From the NCBI RefSeq assembly GCF_000315235.1, contig NZ_BALG01000185.1:62001-126000 (forward strand): DNA of 64,000 nt. The letters run 5' to 3'. This document shows, in pieces, positions 38,396-46,764 of the stretch. This DNA is from Paenibacillus popilliae ATCC 14706. Its GTDB lineage: Bacteria > Bacillota > Bacilli > Paenibacillales > Paenibacillaceae. Each line of letters starts with the position of its first letter. Within the stretch, counting starts at the first letter, position 1. The position numbers and the translations under genes were made by a program. The notes beneath the pieces were generated by a model. It ran no database searches. It was not told where the DNA came from and saw nothing but the letters and a program-made list of their open reading frames with translations.

Positions 38396-39679
38396 ATGGA
38401 GAAGCAATCGACGTTCGAACGAGGAACGGCCAATGGGATTCGCATTCACGTCCTGCCGACAAAGCGGTTCAAGACCTATGCGATCGCCGTCTACATGGGC
38501 GCGCTGCTGCAGGAAGACACCGTGACTCCGCTGGCGCTAACGCCATTCGTGCTGCGGCGGGGGACAGCAGCGTACCCGGAGACGATCCGGTTCCGTGAGA
38601 GACTCGATGAACTGTATGGAGCTGGGTTCGGCTTCGATATTTATAAACGCGGCGATTACCAGATTGTGCAGTTCCGAATGGATGTCATCAACGACGCTTT
38701 TGTGCAATCGGCCGATTCCTTGCTGGAGAAGGCATTTGAATTTTTAGGAGGATGCATAACAGCACCAGTGATTCAAGACGGCGTCTTTCGCTCGAAATAT
38801 GTGAAGGAAGAAAAAGAAACGCTGATGCAGCGAATTGAAGCGATCATTAATGACAAAATTCGTTACGCCGCGGAGCGCTGCATCGAAGAAATGTGCAAGG
38901 AGGAACCATACCGTCTTCATGCGTTGGGCAACAGCCGCGAGCTGGAGGGCATCGACGCCGGTTCGCTGTACCGGCATTACCAGAAATGGCTGCAGCACTC
39001 GGCCATCGATGTATATGTCATCGGCGATACGAGCCTGGAGGAGGTCGAACGGCTCGTAAAGGAATCATTCCGCATCAACCGCGTCGGAGAGACGCCTTAT
39101 GCCCGTTCGATTCCGGTGCCGCGCACAGGAGAACCGAACACAGTCGTCGAGAAGCTGGAAGTGAATCAGGGCAAGCTCAATCTCGGTCTCCGCTCCACGA
39201 TAACATACGCCGACGACGCGTACCCTGCCGCCCTGCTGTTCAACGGCGTGCTTGGCGGATACCCGCATTCGAAGCTGTTTATTCATGTCAGGGAAAAGAA
39301 CAGTCTCGCTTACTACACATCGTCGCGGCTGGATGGCCATAAAGGGATTTGCGCCATTCAATCAGGAATTGAATTCCAGAACTATGAAAAAGCGAAGCAG
39401 ATTATTATGGAGCAGATCGAAGCGATGAAGGCAGGACGCATCGACGAGAAGGAGCTGCAGCAGACAAAGGCGATGATTGCCAACCAACTGCGGGAAATCG
39501 GGGATTCCGCCTTCGAAATGATCGGGTTCGATTTCAACCGCGTGCTGTCCGGCAAGGAACGGTCAACATCGCAACTGATCGCCGCCACGGAGCAGATGGA
39601 AGCGACGGCCATCCAGGCCGCCGCCGAGACGTTTCATGTCGACACGATTTATTTTTTGCGCAACCGGGAGGAGGTATAA
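38396..39679 (+). CDS. ymfF: M16-like protein without zinc motif (YmfF)
   Basis: A 427-residue protein with the M16 fold (IRIHVLPTKRFKTYAIAVYMGALL start, C-terminal VREKNSLAYYTSSRLDGHKGI) but no HxxEH: the corresponding segment reads LTPFVLRRGTAAYPE. It is therefore expected to be the non-catalytic partner of the active M16 protein encoded just downstream. ATG 38396 follows AAGGGGT; longer in-frame starts lack a ribosome site. Only a three-base gap separates it from ymfH. Confidence 0.87.
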   Translation: MEKQSTFERGTANGIRIHVLPTKRFKTYAIAVYMGALLQEDTVTPLALTPFVLRRGTAAYPETIRFRERLDELYGAGFGFDIYKRGDYQIVQFRMDVINDAFVQSADSLLEKAFEFLGGCITAPVIQDGVFRSKYVKEEKETLMQRIEAIINDKIRYAAERCIEEMCKEEPYRLHALGNSRELEGIDAGSLYRHYQKWLQHSAIDVYVIGDTSLEEVERLVKESFRINRVGETPYARSIPVPRTGEPNTVVEKLEVNQGKLNLGLRSTITYADDAYPAALLFNGVLGGYPHSKLFIHVREKNSLAYYTSSRLDGHKGICAIQSGIEFQNYEKAKQIIMEQIEAMKAGRIDEKELQQTKAMIANQLREIGDSAFEMIGFDFNRVLSGKERSTSQLIAATEQMEATAIQAAAETFHVDTIYFLRNREEV

Positions 39680-39682
39680 GGC

Positions 39683-40966
39683 ATGGAACAACGCCGCTAT
39701 TCCCAACTACAGGAAACGCTCTATTACGAGCGAATGGACAATGGTCTGGACGTCTATGTCCTGCCGAAGTCCGGCTTCCAAAAGACGTATGCGTCCTTTT
39801 CTACCAAATACGGATCGATTGACAATCACTTTCGGGTAGAGGGGCAGGATGCCGTCAAGGTTCCGGACGGGATTGCCCATTTCCTGGAGCATAAAATGTT
39901 CGAAGAGCCGGAAGGCGACATCTTCGCCACCTTCGCGGAGCAGGGAGCTTCGGCGAATGCGTTCACGACATTCGATCGGACGGTCTATTTATTCTCTTCC
40001 ACGAGCAATATCGAGAAAAATGTGCAAACGCTTGTCGATTTTGTGCAGCGTCCTTATTTTACGGATGAAAATGTGGAGAAGGAAAAGGGCATTATCGCCC
40101 AGGAGATCAATATGTACCGCGATAATCCAACTTGGCGCGTCTACTTCGGGCTCATTGCAGCGATGTATCAGGTCCATCCTGTGCATATCGATATCGCCGG
40201 CACGGTAGAATCGATTGGCACGATAACGAAGGATACGCTGTATACATGCTACCATACGTTCTACCACCCGACCAATATGCTTCTCTTTATCGTCGGTGGC
40301 GTCGATCCGGAACGGATGATGGCTTTCATCCGCGAGAACCAGGCCCGCAAATCGTTCGAGCCTCAGGGCAAGATTGAACGTATTTTCGACATCGAGCCCG
40401 AGACGGTACCCGAAGCCCGTAAAGTAGTGAAGCTTCCAGTTTCGCTGCCGCGCTGCTACTTCGGTTGCAAGGAGCAGAAGCCGGGTCTGAACGGTCGTGC
40501 CCTGCTGGAATATGAAATCGCGACGCGGCTCATGATGGATCTGCTCCTTGGCTCCAGCTCGGCCTTAAACCAGATATTATACGAAGAAGGACTGACGACG
40601 GATTCCTTCGGGAGCGAGTTCAACTGCAGCCCGGATTATGCCTTCTCGATTATGGGAGGAGAGACGAAGGATCCGGACCGTCTGGTGGAGCGGGTGCGCG
40701 AGCTGGTGGACGACGCGAAGACGACGGGATTCGAGCCGGCTTCCTTCGAGCGCATCCGCAGCAAAGCGATCGGGGCCTACTTGCGAATGCTGAATTCACC
40801 AGAGACCATTGCGAATGAATTCACGAAGTGTAAGTTCCGGGATGCGGATTTATTTGATATACTTTCCGTATACGAATCGCTGACACTGGAACAGATTCAC
40901 CAACGGCTGCAGGATCATTTCGATTGGAACCGTCTGGCCATCTCGATCGTCGAGAAGCCGGATTGA
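39683..40966 (+). CDS. ymfH: M16-family zinc peptidase (YmfH)
   Basis: A 427-residue M16B-type peptidase. The zinc motif HFLEH (in GIAHFLEHKMFEEPEGD, near residue 69) is intact, with the third ligand expected in KGIIAQEINMYRDNP. Together with YmfF it matches the two-subunit pattern of one active and one inactive chain. Substrate unknown; probably cytosolic since no signal peptide is visible. Confidence 0.9.
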   Translation: MEQRRYSQLQETLYYERMDNGLDVYVLPKSGFQKTYASFSTKYGSIDNHFRVEGQDAVKVPDGIAHFLEHKMFEEPEGDIFATFAEQGASANAFTTFDRTVYLFSSTSNIEKNVQTLVDFVQRPYFTDENVEKEKGIIAQEINMYRDNPTWRVYFGLIAAMYQVHPVHIDIAGTVESIGTITKDTLYTCYHTFYHPTNMLLFIVGGVDPERMMAFIRENQARKSFEPQGKIERIFDIEPETVPEARKVVKLPVSLPRCYFGCKEQKPGLNGRALLEYEIATRLMMDLLLGSSSALNQILYEEGLTTDSFGSEFNCSPDYAFSIMGGETKDPDRLVERVRELVDDAKTTGFEPASFERIRSKAIGAYLRMLNSPETIANEFTKCKFRDADLFDILSVYESLTLEQIHQRLQDHFDWNRLAISIVEKPD

Positions 40967-40977
40967 AGCATGAATAC

Positions 40978-41046
40978 CCTTCGAATGGCATTGCTCTTCG
41001 AAGGTGAAGGAGGAGGGCGTGCCAGACGGGCGCGCCTTCTGTTCTG
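40978..41046 (+). terminator. Two hairpins after ymfH, the second terminator-like
   Basis: CCTTCGAA (40978-40985) pairs with TTCGAAGG (40997-41004). A second GC-rich stem, GGCGTGCC (41016-41023) with GGCGCGCC (41029-41036), is followed by TTCTGTTCTG. Confidence 0.5.
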
Positions 41047-41082
41047 ATTAACGGTCGGCGGGAACAAAGGAGTGCATGACAG

Positions 41083-41829
41083 ATGAAAGCATTGGCAGAC
41101 ACCTCGGTGCTCATTACCGGAGCAAGCCGTGGCATAGGCGCCGCGATTGCGCATAGGTTCGCCTCCGTCGGAATGAAGGTTATCATCCATTACTTGAACT
41201 CGCATGAAGCTGCCAACGAAGTCGCGAGAACCTGTCTTGCCTACGGCGGTGAAGCCATTACGATTTGCGCCGATCTTCGTTCGGCCGAACAGATCGACCG
41301 CATGAATTCAAAGCTGGACGAGTTGGGCTTTACGCCCGATATTTTGGTGAACAATGCGGGAACTGCCTATTACGGTCTGTTCACCAATGTGACGGAGGAG
41401 GAATGGGACGAGTGCATGAATATCAATCTGAAGGGAATGTTCCTCTGCACCCGGCGATTCGCTCCGCATATGATCTCGCAAAAGTACGGCCGCATTATTA
41501 ACGTCTCCTCGGTATGGGGAATTACGGGTGCCTCATGCGAAGTGATGTATTCAACCGCCAAGGGAGGCGTCAATGCCTTCACGAAATCATTAGCCAAGGA
41601 GCTGGCCCCGTCCGGCGTTACCGTGAACGCCGTCGCACCCGGGGCCGTGGATACCGATATGATGAAGCATTTGGATACGTCGGAACGGAACGCTCTGGAG
41701 GAAGATATCCCAGTAGGCCGGTTAGGCACGCCAGACGAAATTGCCTCGCTAGTCTATTTCTTGGCTTTGCCGGAAGCCAGCTACATTACCGGACAAGTCA
41801 TCAGCCCGAATGGGGGCTGGCAGACGTAA
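41083..41829 (+). CDS. ymfI: Short-chain dehydrogenase/reductase (YmfI, FabG-like)
   Basis: A 248-residue Rossmann-fold oxidoreductase. It has the cofactor motif TGASRGIG (residues 13-20), NNAGTAYYG, the catalytic Ser in INVSSVWG and the YSTAKGG segment in which Tyr and Lys are spaced as YxxxK, plus the C-terminal ITGQVISPNGGW. Similar to 3-oxoacyl-ACP reductase, but its position after ymfF/ymfH argues for the uncharacterised YmfI. Substrate unknown. Confidence 0.88.
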   Translation: MKALADTSVLITGASRGIGAAIAHRFASVGMKVIIHYLNSHEAANEVARTCLAYGGEAITICADLRSAEQIDRMNSKLDELGFTPDILVNNAGTAYYGLFTNVTEEEWDECMNINLKGMFLCTRRFAPHMISQKYGRIINVSSVWGITGASCEVMYSTAKGGVNAFTKSLAKELAPSGVTVNAVAPGAVDTDMMKHLDTSERNALEEDIPVGRLGTPDEIASLVYFLALPEASYITGQVISPNGGWQT

Positions 41830-41931
41830 CCCGCCCTGCAGCCAGCCTGCTCCATGCATAATTCATGCTCCGGAGGACCATATTACGACTGTTGACGCAT
41901 GATTATAATTAGCCAACAAGGAGGCGTACTC

Positions 41932-42186
41932 ATGTCATCTGTACTGAAAAATTTCGACACATGGAAAAAGTTTCTGGGGGAGCGCGTCAAGCAGGCGAAA
42001 GGAATGGGCATGAGCGAAGAGACCATCTCTAACCTGGCCTATGAAATCGGTTCTTTCCTAGAGGAGAAGGTCGACCCGCAAAGTCAGGAAAACCGGGCAC
42101 TGAAGGAATTGTGGGAAGTCGGCACCGAACAGGAGCAAAAGGTGCTGGCGAGCCTAATGGTCAAATTGGCGGAACACCAGAGTTAA
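41932..42186 (+). CDS. ymfJ: DUF3243 protein YmfJ
   Basis: An 84-residue, charged, likely helical protein matching YmfJ by length and position. Visible features are WKKFLGERVKQAKGMGMSEETISNLAYEIGSFLEEKVDP and a Gln/Glu-rich tail. Function unknown. ATG 41932 follows AGGAGG by seven bases. Ends just before a strong terminator. Confidence 0.85.
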   Translation: MSSVLKNFDTWKKFLGERVKQAKGMGMSEETISNLAYEIGSFLEEKVDPQSQENRALKELWEVGTEQEQKVLASLMVKLAEHQS

Positions 42187-42202
42187 AAAGTACGGTTGAA
42201 TA

Positions 42203-42239
42203 AAGGAAGGAAGTTCTGTACAAGAGCTTTCTTTCTTTT
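42203..42239 (+). terminator. Terminator after ymfJ
   Basis: GGAAGGAAGTTCT pairs with AGAGCTTTCTTTC through wobble pairs around GTACA, with TTTTC following. Confidence 0.65.
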
Positions 42240-42424
42240 CATCTTAAAAAAATATGATCGGAAATACATGTCATATAAGTTGACAATCTGCTATAATGGA
42301 TATGTCCGCCAAGCGGTAATTTGTGACCGCTTTTTCTTATTTGCTCGGTGGATCCAGGTGGAATTTGCGTGCCGAGTATTGTAGAATGAGAACGGCGGAA
42401 TTGTAACCGTGGACGAGGTGTGTC

Positions 42425-43189
42425 ATGAAGTATAAACAGTGGTATATGGAATATAAAATACATAAGAATCGCCCAGGCTTGCTGGGAGACATCGCGTCGC
42501 TGCTCGGTATGCTGGAGGTCAACATTTTGACGATTAACGGGGTGGAAGATAAGACCAGAGGTATGCTCCTTCAGACCGATGACGATGAGAAGATCGAAGT
42601 AATGGGCAAGATGTTGAGAAAGGTAGACAACATTACGGTGTCCGCGCTGCGGCAGCCCCGGCTGGTAGATATTTTGGCCGTGCGCCATGGCCGCTATATC
42701 GAGCGCGATTCGGATGATCGGAAGACGTTCCGCTTTACCCGGGATGAGCTTGGCTTGCTCGTTGATTTCCTTGGCGAAATATTCAAGCGCGACGGCCATC
42801 AGGTGATCGGCGTGCGCGGAATGCCGCGGGTCGGCAAGACAGAGTCCATCATTGCGGGAAGCGTCTGCTCCATGAAGCGCTGGTCCTTTGTCTCATCGAC
42901 GCTTCTGCGCCAGACGGTGCGAAGCCAAATGTCCGGGGACGAAATGAATGTCAACAATATTTTCATTATTGACGGCATCGTAAGCACTATACGGTCCAAT
43001 GATCGCCATGCGGCCTTGCTGCAGGAAATACTCGGGATGCCGTCGACGAAGGTCATCGAGCATCCGGATATATTTGTGAAGGAAACCCGCTACGATTATG
43101 ATTTCTTTGATTATATCATTGAACTGCGGAACAGCCCCGACGAAGAGATTACATATGAGTCTTTTACGGCGAATTATTATGATATATAA
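42425..43189 (+). CDS. ymfK: YmfK-family protein: ACT-like domain plus P-loop NTPase-like domain
   Basis: A 254-residue protein of the DUF3388 (YmfK) family, function unknown. The first 85 residues resemble an ACT domain (IHKNRPGLLGDIASLLGMLEVNILTINGVED), which usually binds small ligands. From about 115 there is a nucleotide-binding pattern: Walker A GMPRVGKTE with Lys138 and a hydrophobic strand ending in Asp183 (NIFIIDG). This suggests a ligand-controlled ATP- or GTP-binding switch; that is inference. It stands between ymfJ and rodZ. Confidence 0.8.
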   Translation: MKYKQWYMEYKIHKNRPGLLGDIASLLGMLEVNILTINGVEDKTRGMLLQTDDDEKIEVMGKMLRKVDNITVSALRQPRLVDILAVRHGRYIERDSDDRKTFRFTRDELGLLVDFLGEIFKRDGHQVIGVRGMPRVGKTESIIAGSVCSMKRWSFVSSTLLRQTVRSQMSGDEMNVNNIFIIDGIVSTIRSNDRHAALLQEILGMPSTKVIEHPDIFVKETRYDYDFFDYIIELRNSPDEEITYESFTANYYDI

Positions 43190-43239
43190 ATAGGATGAAA
43201 GCACCATTCGGGGAGAGATTCTATGCAGGAGGTGAAAAT

Positions 43240-44142
43240 GTGTCAGAATTGGGGCAGTTGTTGAAAAAGTCCAGGCTTGAAAAGGGCCTCACGCTGGATG
43301 ACGTTCAAGAAGCGACCAAAATCCGCAAACGTTATCTGGAAGCGATAGAGGAAGGGGATTACAAAGTGCTGCCGGGCTCGTTCTATGTACGCGCCTTCAT
43401 TAAGACGTACGCAGAGACGGTGAGCTTGAATCCGGATGAGCTCCTGCAATTTTATCGCAATGATATTCCCGCTCCGGAGGTGGAGACGCCGGTAGAGCCA
43501 ATGATTCGCAAGAAGCGCCGTACGGTTCATTCGGATAAGTTCGGGCGTTGGGCGACGACGATACTGATGTGGTCGTTTTTGGCCCTAATCATTGTGATTT
43601 TTTATTTTTATGCAGTGAACAATAAGACGCCGGATAATCAGATATCTGACAATTCCGGAATTATAAGCGCCACTCCAGGGCAGGCAACACCGGGCCATGG
43701 CGCCCAGACTCCGTCCCCGGGCAGCGTCAGCGGAGCCAAGGAGCCGGAGACGCCGGTAGAGCCGGAGAAGGAGCCTATCGTTGAGCGCACGTCGGCGAAC
43801 GGATATGAATATGCCGTCGCGTCGCCGGAAGATGGTAAGGTGGAAGCCGAGATTGCCGCTACGGGCCGAAGCTGGATCTCGGTACGGGAAGGCAACGGCC
43901 AAGGCAAGATATTGTTCGAGGGCACCGTTGATGCGGATTTCAAGCAGACCTTCGAAATTCCCGAAGCGGGATTGTATTTCCGATCCGGGAGAACGGATAA
44001 TACGTCCATTACCGTGTTTGACCAGATGCTAGATGACGGTAATTCCGCCAATAACCCTGCCAACGTCATCGTCAAGGTCGTCTCCTATGAAGAAGCAGAG
44101 AAGCTGGCGGCAGAGGGCGGCGGCGCTTCCGGGGGCCAATAA
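43240..44142 (+). CDS. rodZ: RodZ-like cytoskeletal membrane protein (YmfM)
   Basis: A 300-residue bitopic membrane protein. N-terminal HTH_25 domain (about 1-70, LGQLLKKSRLEKGLTLDDVQEATKIRKRYLEAIE), basic linker, one membrane helix (about 103-126, MWSFLALIIVIFYFYAV), a Pro/Thr-rich stretch, and a C-terminal DUF4115-like beta domain outside. RodZ links MreB filaments to wall synthesis. GTG 43240 is chosen after AGGAGGTGA; the upstream frame has no family sequence. Confidence 0.9.
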   Translation: MSELGQLLKKSRLEKGLTLDDVQEATKIRKRYLEAIEEGDYKVLPGSFYVRAFIKTYAETVSLNPDELLQFYRNDIPAPEVETPVEPMIRKKRRTVHSDKFGRWATTILMWSFLALIIVIFYFYAVNNKTPDNQISDNSGIISATPGQATPGHGAQTPSPGSVSGAKEPETPVEPEKEPIVERTSANGYEYAVASPEDGKVEAEIAATGRSWISVREGNGQGKILFEGTVDADFKQTFEIPEAGLYFRSGRTDNTSITVFDQMLDDGNSANNPANVIVKVVSYEEAEKLAAEGGGASGGQ

Positions 44143-44278
44143 ATATCGACCGGCTTGAATAGAACCCATTCGAAGAGATGGATGATCGGCCTGCATGCGC
44201 TATCGCATAATCGCACCTGAACAGAAGATACTAATGCTGCGGCGTACGTTTACTCTCTCTGGAAGTGAGGTGTCGAAC

Positions 44279-44443
44279 ATGGCAGTCAGTTGGATCGTCA
44301 CAGGCTTGGGCGTCATCGTCAGCTTATTGGGCTATTACTTGACTCCGAGTGCATGGGGCTACGGAATTTTGGGATTCGGGCTGGCACATATTGTGCTAGG
44401 CGTGCTAGATATGTTCCGTGCGCCTTCACGAAGTCGTTACTAA
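44279..44443 (+). CDS. Small two-helix membrane protein, unknown
   Basis: A 54-residue hydrophobic peptide, MAVSWIVTGLGVIVSLL at the start, with two likely membrane helices (about 5-22 and 28-46) and a basic Arg-rich end (RAPSRSRY). ATG 44279 follows TGAGGTG by seven bases, a convincing ribosome site. I do not recognise it. It is the last gene of backbone composition before the AT-rich islet. Confidence 0.6.
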   Translation: MAVSWIVTGLGVIVSLLGYYLTPSAWGYGILGFGLAHIVLGVLDMFRAPSRSRY

Positions 44444-44766
44444 ATGCTGTTTTACGGCACGGGCATTCCTTTATGCTGACCAGCGAAAGGAGTGCCTTTG
44501 TGCTGTACATATTGGAGATAGGTTGTTCATGCACATTATGATTCATCTGCTGAGAGAGGCCGACATTCCATTGGCTTTGCAGTTTACGAATTCCCATTAA
44601 TCGAAGGTTCATTCTATGGGTCTTAAATGTAAAAAGCCCTCACTTTTTCTATGAGGGCTTCTAACTCATCTTTCAAATTCTGCCATATATTTCACACAGG
44701 GAGCATTACAGTTTGGAGCTGAGGGTGGTAACAAAATCCTTATTCCTACTATTTCCGAAGCATTTG
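44444..44766. other. Left edge of the AT-rich islet, no clear gene
   Basis: No credible coding region in these 323 bases. Composition drifts from backbone to AT-rich. It holds a bidirectional terminator (44635-44661) and the 35-base flippase-gene fragment (44740-44774). A 60-residue open frame at 44418-44600 overlaps the previous gene and has no ribosome site or family match. Confidence 0.5.
44635..44661. terminator. Bidirectional terminator
   Basis: AAGCCCTCA (44635-44643) pairs perfectly with TGAGGGCTT (44653-44661); A-rich sequence upstream and T's in the loop region let it act on both strands. It lies downstream of both the small membrane protein (+) and the secreted protein (-). Confidence 0.7.
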
Positions 44767-44774
44767 CTAAGCAA
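44740..44774 (+). repeat. 35-base partial copy of the flippase gene
   Basis: 34 of 35 bases match 46058-46092 in the MurJ-like gene, same orientation, and in the same frame would read IPTISEAFAKQ against IPIISEAFAKQ. Similarity stops abruptly on both sides. The stop codon of the - strand secreted protein lies inside it. Confidence 0.85.
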
Positions 44775-45048
44775 TATATATGGTGTCATCAGCAAAGTTA
44801 CTTAACGATTTACTTTGTTGTGCTCGTTCTTCATCCAATTTGTCCCTAGAAATTCTATAATTCCATATTGCTTCGGAAAGTTGCTGGCCGAGTTCATACT
44901 CCCAACCTCTTTTTTCACGTATTTTAGATTCAGAGGAGTCTAAGATACTAACCTTTTCGGCTTCCTTAATTGTTTCTTGTGCAGAAACGAGGGGTACATA
45001 AGTAAGAAGCATAAGTGATGCCAGTAAGATTGAACAGTACTTTTTCAT
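44767..45048 (-). CDS. Small secreted protein, probably 3'-truncated
   Basis: A 93-residue protein with a clear signal peptide: KK, a hydrophobic stretch to residue 22, and a likely signal peptidase I site after VSA (23). The mature part of about 70 residues is charged (REKRGWEYELGQQLSEAIWNYRISRDKLDEERAQQ) and probably helical. TAGGAGGTAAC before the ATG is a strong ribosome site, so the gene is real. Its last codons run into the flippase fragment, so the native C-terminus is probably lost. I do not recognise the family. Confidence 0.7.
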   Translation of the reverse strand: MKKYCSILLASLMLLTYVPLVSAQETIKEAEKVSILDSSESKIREKRGWEYELGQQLSEAIWNYRISRDKLDEERAQQSKSLSNFADDTIYIA

Positions 45049-45071
45049 TTTAGTTACCTCCTAAATTGATT

Positions 45072-45090
45072 ATAGGATATAATATCCTAT
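45072..45090. promoter_or_regulatory. 19-bp palindrome in the divergent promoter region
   Basis: ATAGGATAT and ATATCCTAT flank a single A: a perfect inverted repeat containing a TATAAT box, midway between the divergent secreted-protein and flippase genes. A repressor operator over the promoter is a plausible reading. TATACT at 45101-45106 could be the flippase -10. Confidence 0.45.
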
Positions 45091-45141
45091 GGGACCATGA
45101 TATACTAGTATTGGATATATTTCAAGTAGGAGAGAAGGTTT

Positions 45142-46764
45142 ATGTCGAAAAAAAAATCATTTGTCAAAGGTACGTTTATTTTCGTTGCAGCATCGTTAGT
45201 AACGCGCATGCTTGGCTTATTTCAGCGTGTACCACTTGATTATATGCTGGATTCCGTAGGGCGTTCGTTTTTTGTGGCGTCACAATCGGTATATTTAATG
45301 TTTCTAGCAGTAGCAACGGCCGGTGTTCCAAGTACGTTGAGTAAAATGGTTTCTGAGTACGATGCATTAAATAAAGTGCGTGAAGCTGAACGGTTGTATT
45401 ATGCAACGCTCATATTTGGCATATTATCTGGTTTTATCTGTGCATCTTTTATTTTTATATTTGCCCCTCTGTATGCGTCAATGATTAAAATTCCAGACGC
45501 GGCTTTAGCCATACGCGCGCTTGCTCCAGCATTACTCCTGTTTCCTGTACTAGCTATGATGAGAGGTTATATGCAAGGTAAAAATAGGATGCAAGCTAGT
45601 GCGGTATCCCAAATAACGGAGCAAATAGTAAGAGTATTATTTGCGATTTGCCTTGCCTTATTATTTTTGAAAAATGGTGCTTCTCAAAAATGGATAGCGG
45701 CAGGTGCATCTTTTGGTGGTGTTTTTGGGAGCATTGGTGCATTTATAATAATGGTCTATTATATTCGTAAGTTCCGTCAACTCGATCGTAAAATTGGGAC
45801 CCATTCGCGTCGTACAGGTGTGAGAAAGGTTCCGCTAAATAATGTATTTCGTTCTATATTTAAATTATCTGTACCTACCGTAATTGCATCATTGGCTGTT
45901 CCAGCCACTAATTTTATTGATGTCTCTATTACTACCCAGTTGCTTTCATTACAGGTTGATTTATTAAGTGCCCAACAATTGTCCTCTATTTTAACGTATC
46001 GTAGCCAATCCATAGCTGGAATTCCACCTATTTTGGCTACCGCACTATGTATGTCTATTATTCCTATTATTTCCGAAGCATTTGCTAAGCAAGATATTAG
46101 TCATTTAAAACAACAAATTTCTCTAGGTATGAGGATCTCTTTATTAAGTGGTATGCCGATTGTAATTGCATTGACAGTCGGTGCATATTCTGTAAACGGT
46201 TTTTTATTTAGTACGCCAGATGGTTCTGGGATTGTAGCCATGGCTACATTTGGAACGATTTTTCAAATTACGATGATGATAACCAGTTCTATTTTACTCG
46301 GTTTAGGTAAACCCTATATCCCTATGATTAGTGTTACAATTGGTATTATCATTAAATTGGGGGCAAGTTTTTGTCTTTTTCCCTTTTTTAATATTTATGG
46401 TATCATCGGCGGGACAGCGGTAAGTTTTCTTATCATTACATGGCTTAATTTGCGTGTTATGAAAAAAATAGTTCCTTTTGAGGTGTTTGGTACTCGTTGG
46501 CCTGGTTTTCTATTGACCGTCGCATTAACTAGTGGCTTTGGTCTTTTTGTAGAGAGGCTAGGTGAACAGCTAGTTACCATCATGTCAGTTAAGTTAGCCT
46601 ACCTGATAACGATTAGTCTAGTAACATTGTTAACTACGGTTTTGTTTGTGATAGGATTCGCCGTTTTTGGTGTAGTGCAACGCGATGAATTACATAGTTA
46701 CCCTCGGGGGGTGCAAAAAGTGTTGCGCCCTTTAATGCGCGCACATAGAAGTTCGACACGATAA
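45142..46764 (+). CDS. MurJ/SpoVB-family lipid flippase (MOP superfamily)
   Basis: A 540-residue polytopic membrane protein, roughly 14 hydrophobic segments, of the MATE-like polysaccharide/lipid II flippase family. Landmarks are KGTFIFVAASLVTRMLGLFQRVPLDYML at the N-terminus, MRGYMQGKNRMQASAVSQITEQIVR near 150, and IPIISEAFAKQDISHLKQQIS in the middle. Length and motifs resemble B. subtilis MurJ (YtgP) and SpoVB. It is strongly AT-rich at third positions compared with every neighbour, a sign of transfer. AGGAGAGAAGG precedes the ATG. Whether it moves lipid II or another lipid-linked sugar cannot be told. Confidence 0.85.
   Translation: MSKKKSFVKGTFIFVAASLVTRMLGLFQRVPLDYMLDSVGRSFFVASQSVYLMFLAVATAGVPSTLSKMVSEYDALNKVREAERLYYATLIFGILSGFICASFIFIFAPLYASMIKIPDAALAIRALAPALLLFPVLAMMRGYMQGKNRMQASAVSQITEQIVRVLFAICLALLFLKNGASQKWIAAGASFGGVFGSIGAFIIMVYYIRKFRQLDRKIGTHSRRTGVRKVPLNNVFRSIFKLSVPTVIASLAVPATNFIDVSITTQLLSLQVDLLSAQQLSSILTYRSQSIAGIPPILATALCMSIIPIISEAFAKQDISHLKQQISLGMRISLLSGMPIVIALTVGAYSVNGFLFSTPDGSGIVAMATFGTIFQITMMITSSILLGLGKPYIPMISVTIGIIIKLGASFCLFPFFNIYGIIGGTAVSFLIITWLNLRVMKKIVPFEVFGTRWPGFLLTVALTSGFGLFVERLGEQLVTIMSVKLAYLITISLVTLLTTVLFVIGFAVFGVVQRDELHSYPRGVQKVLRPLMRAHRSSTR

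Noticed and set aside
41892-42297. TTGACG-N6-TATAAT (41892-41909) and TTGACA-N6-TATAAT (42280-42297) before ymfJ and ymfK
   Set aside because: Both hexamers look good but a 6-base spacer is not usable by sigma-A; treated as coincidence, although two in neighbouring gaps is curious.
44418-44600. 60-residue + frame at the left edge of the islet
   Set aside because: Overlaps the end of the small membrane protein, no ribosome site, no match; kept only as part of the intergenic note.
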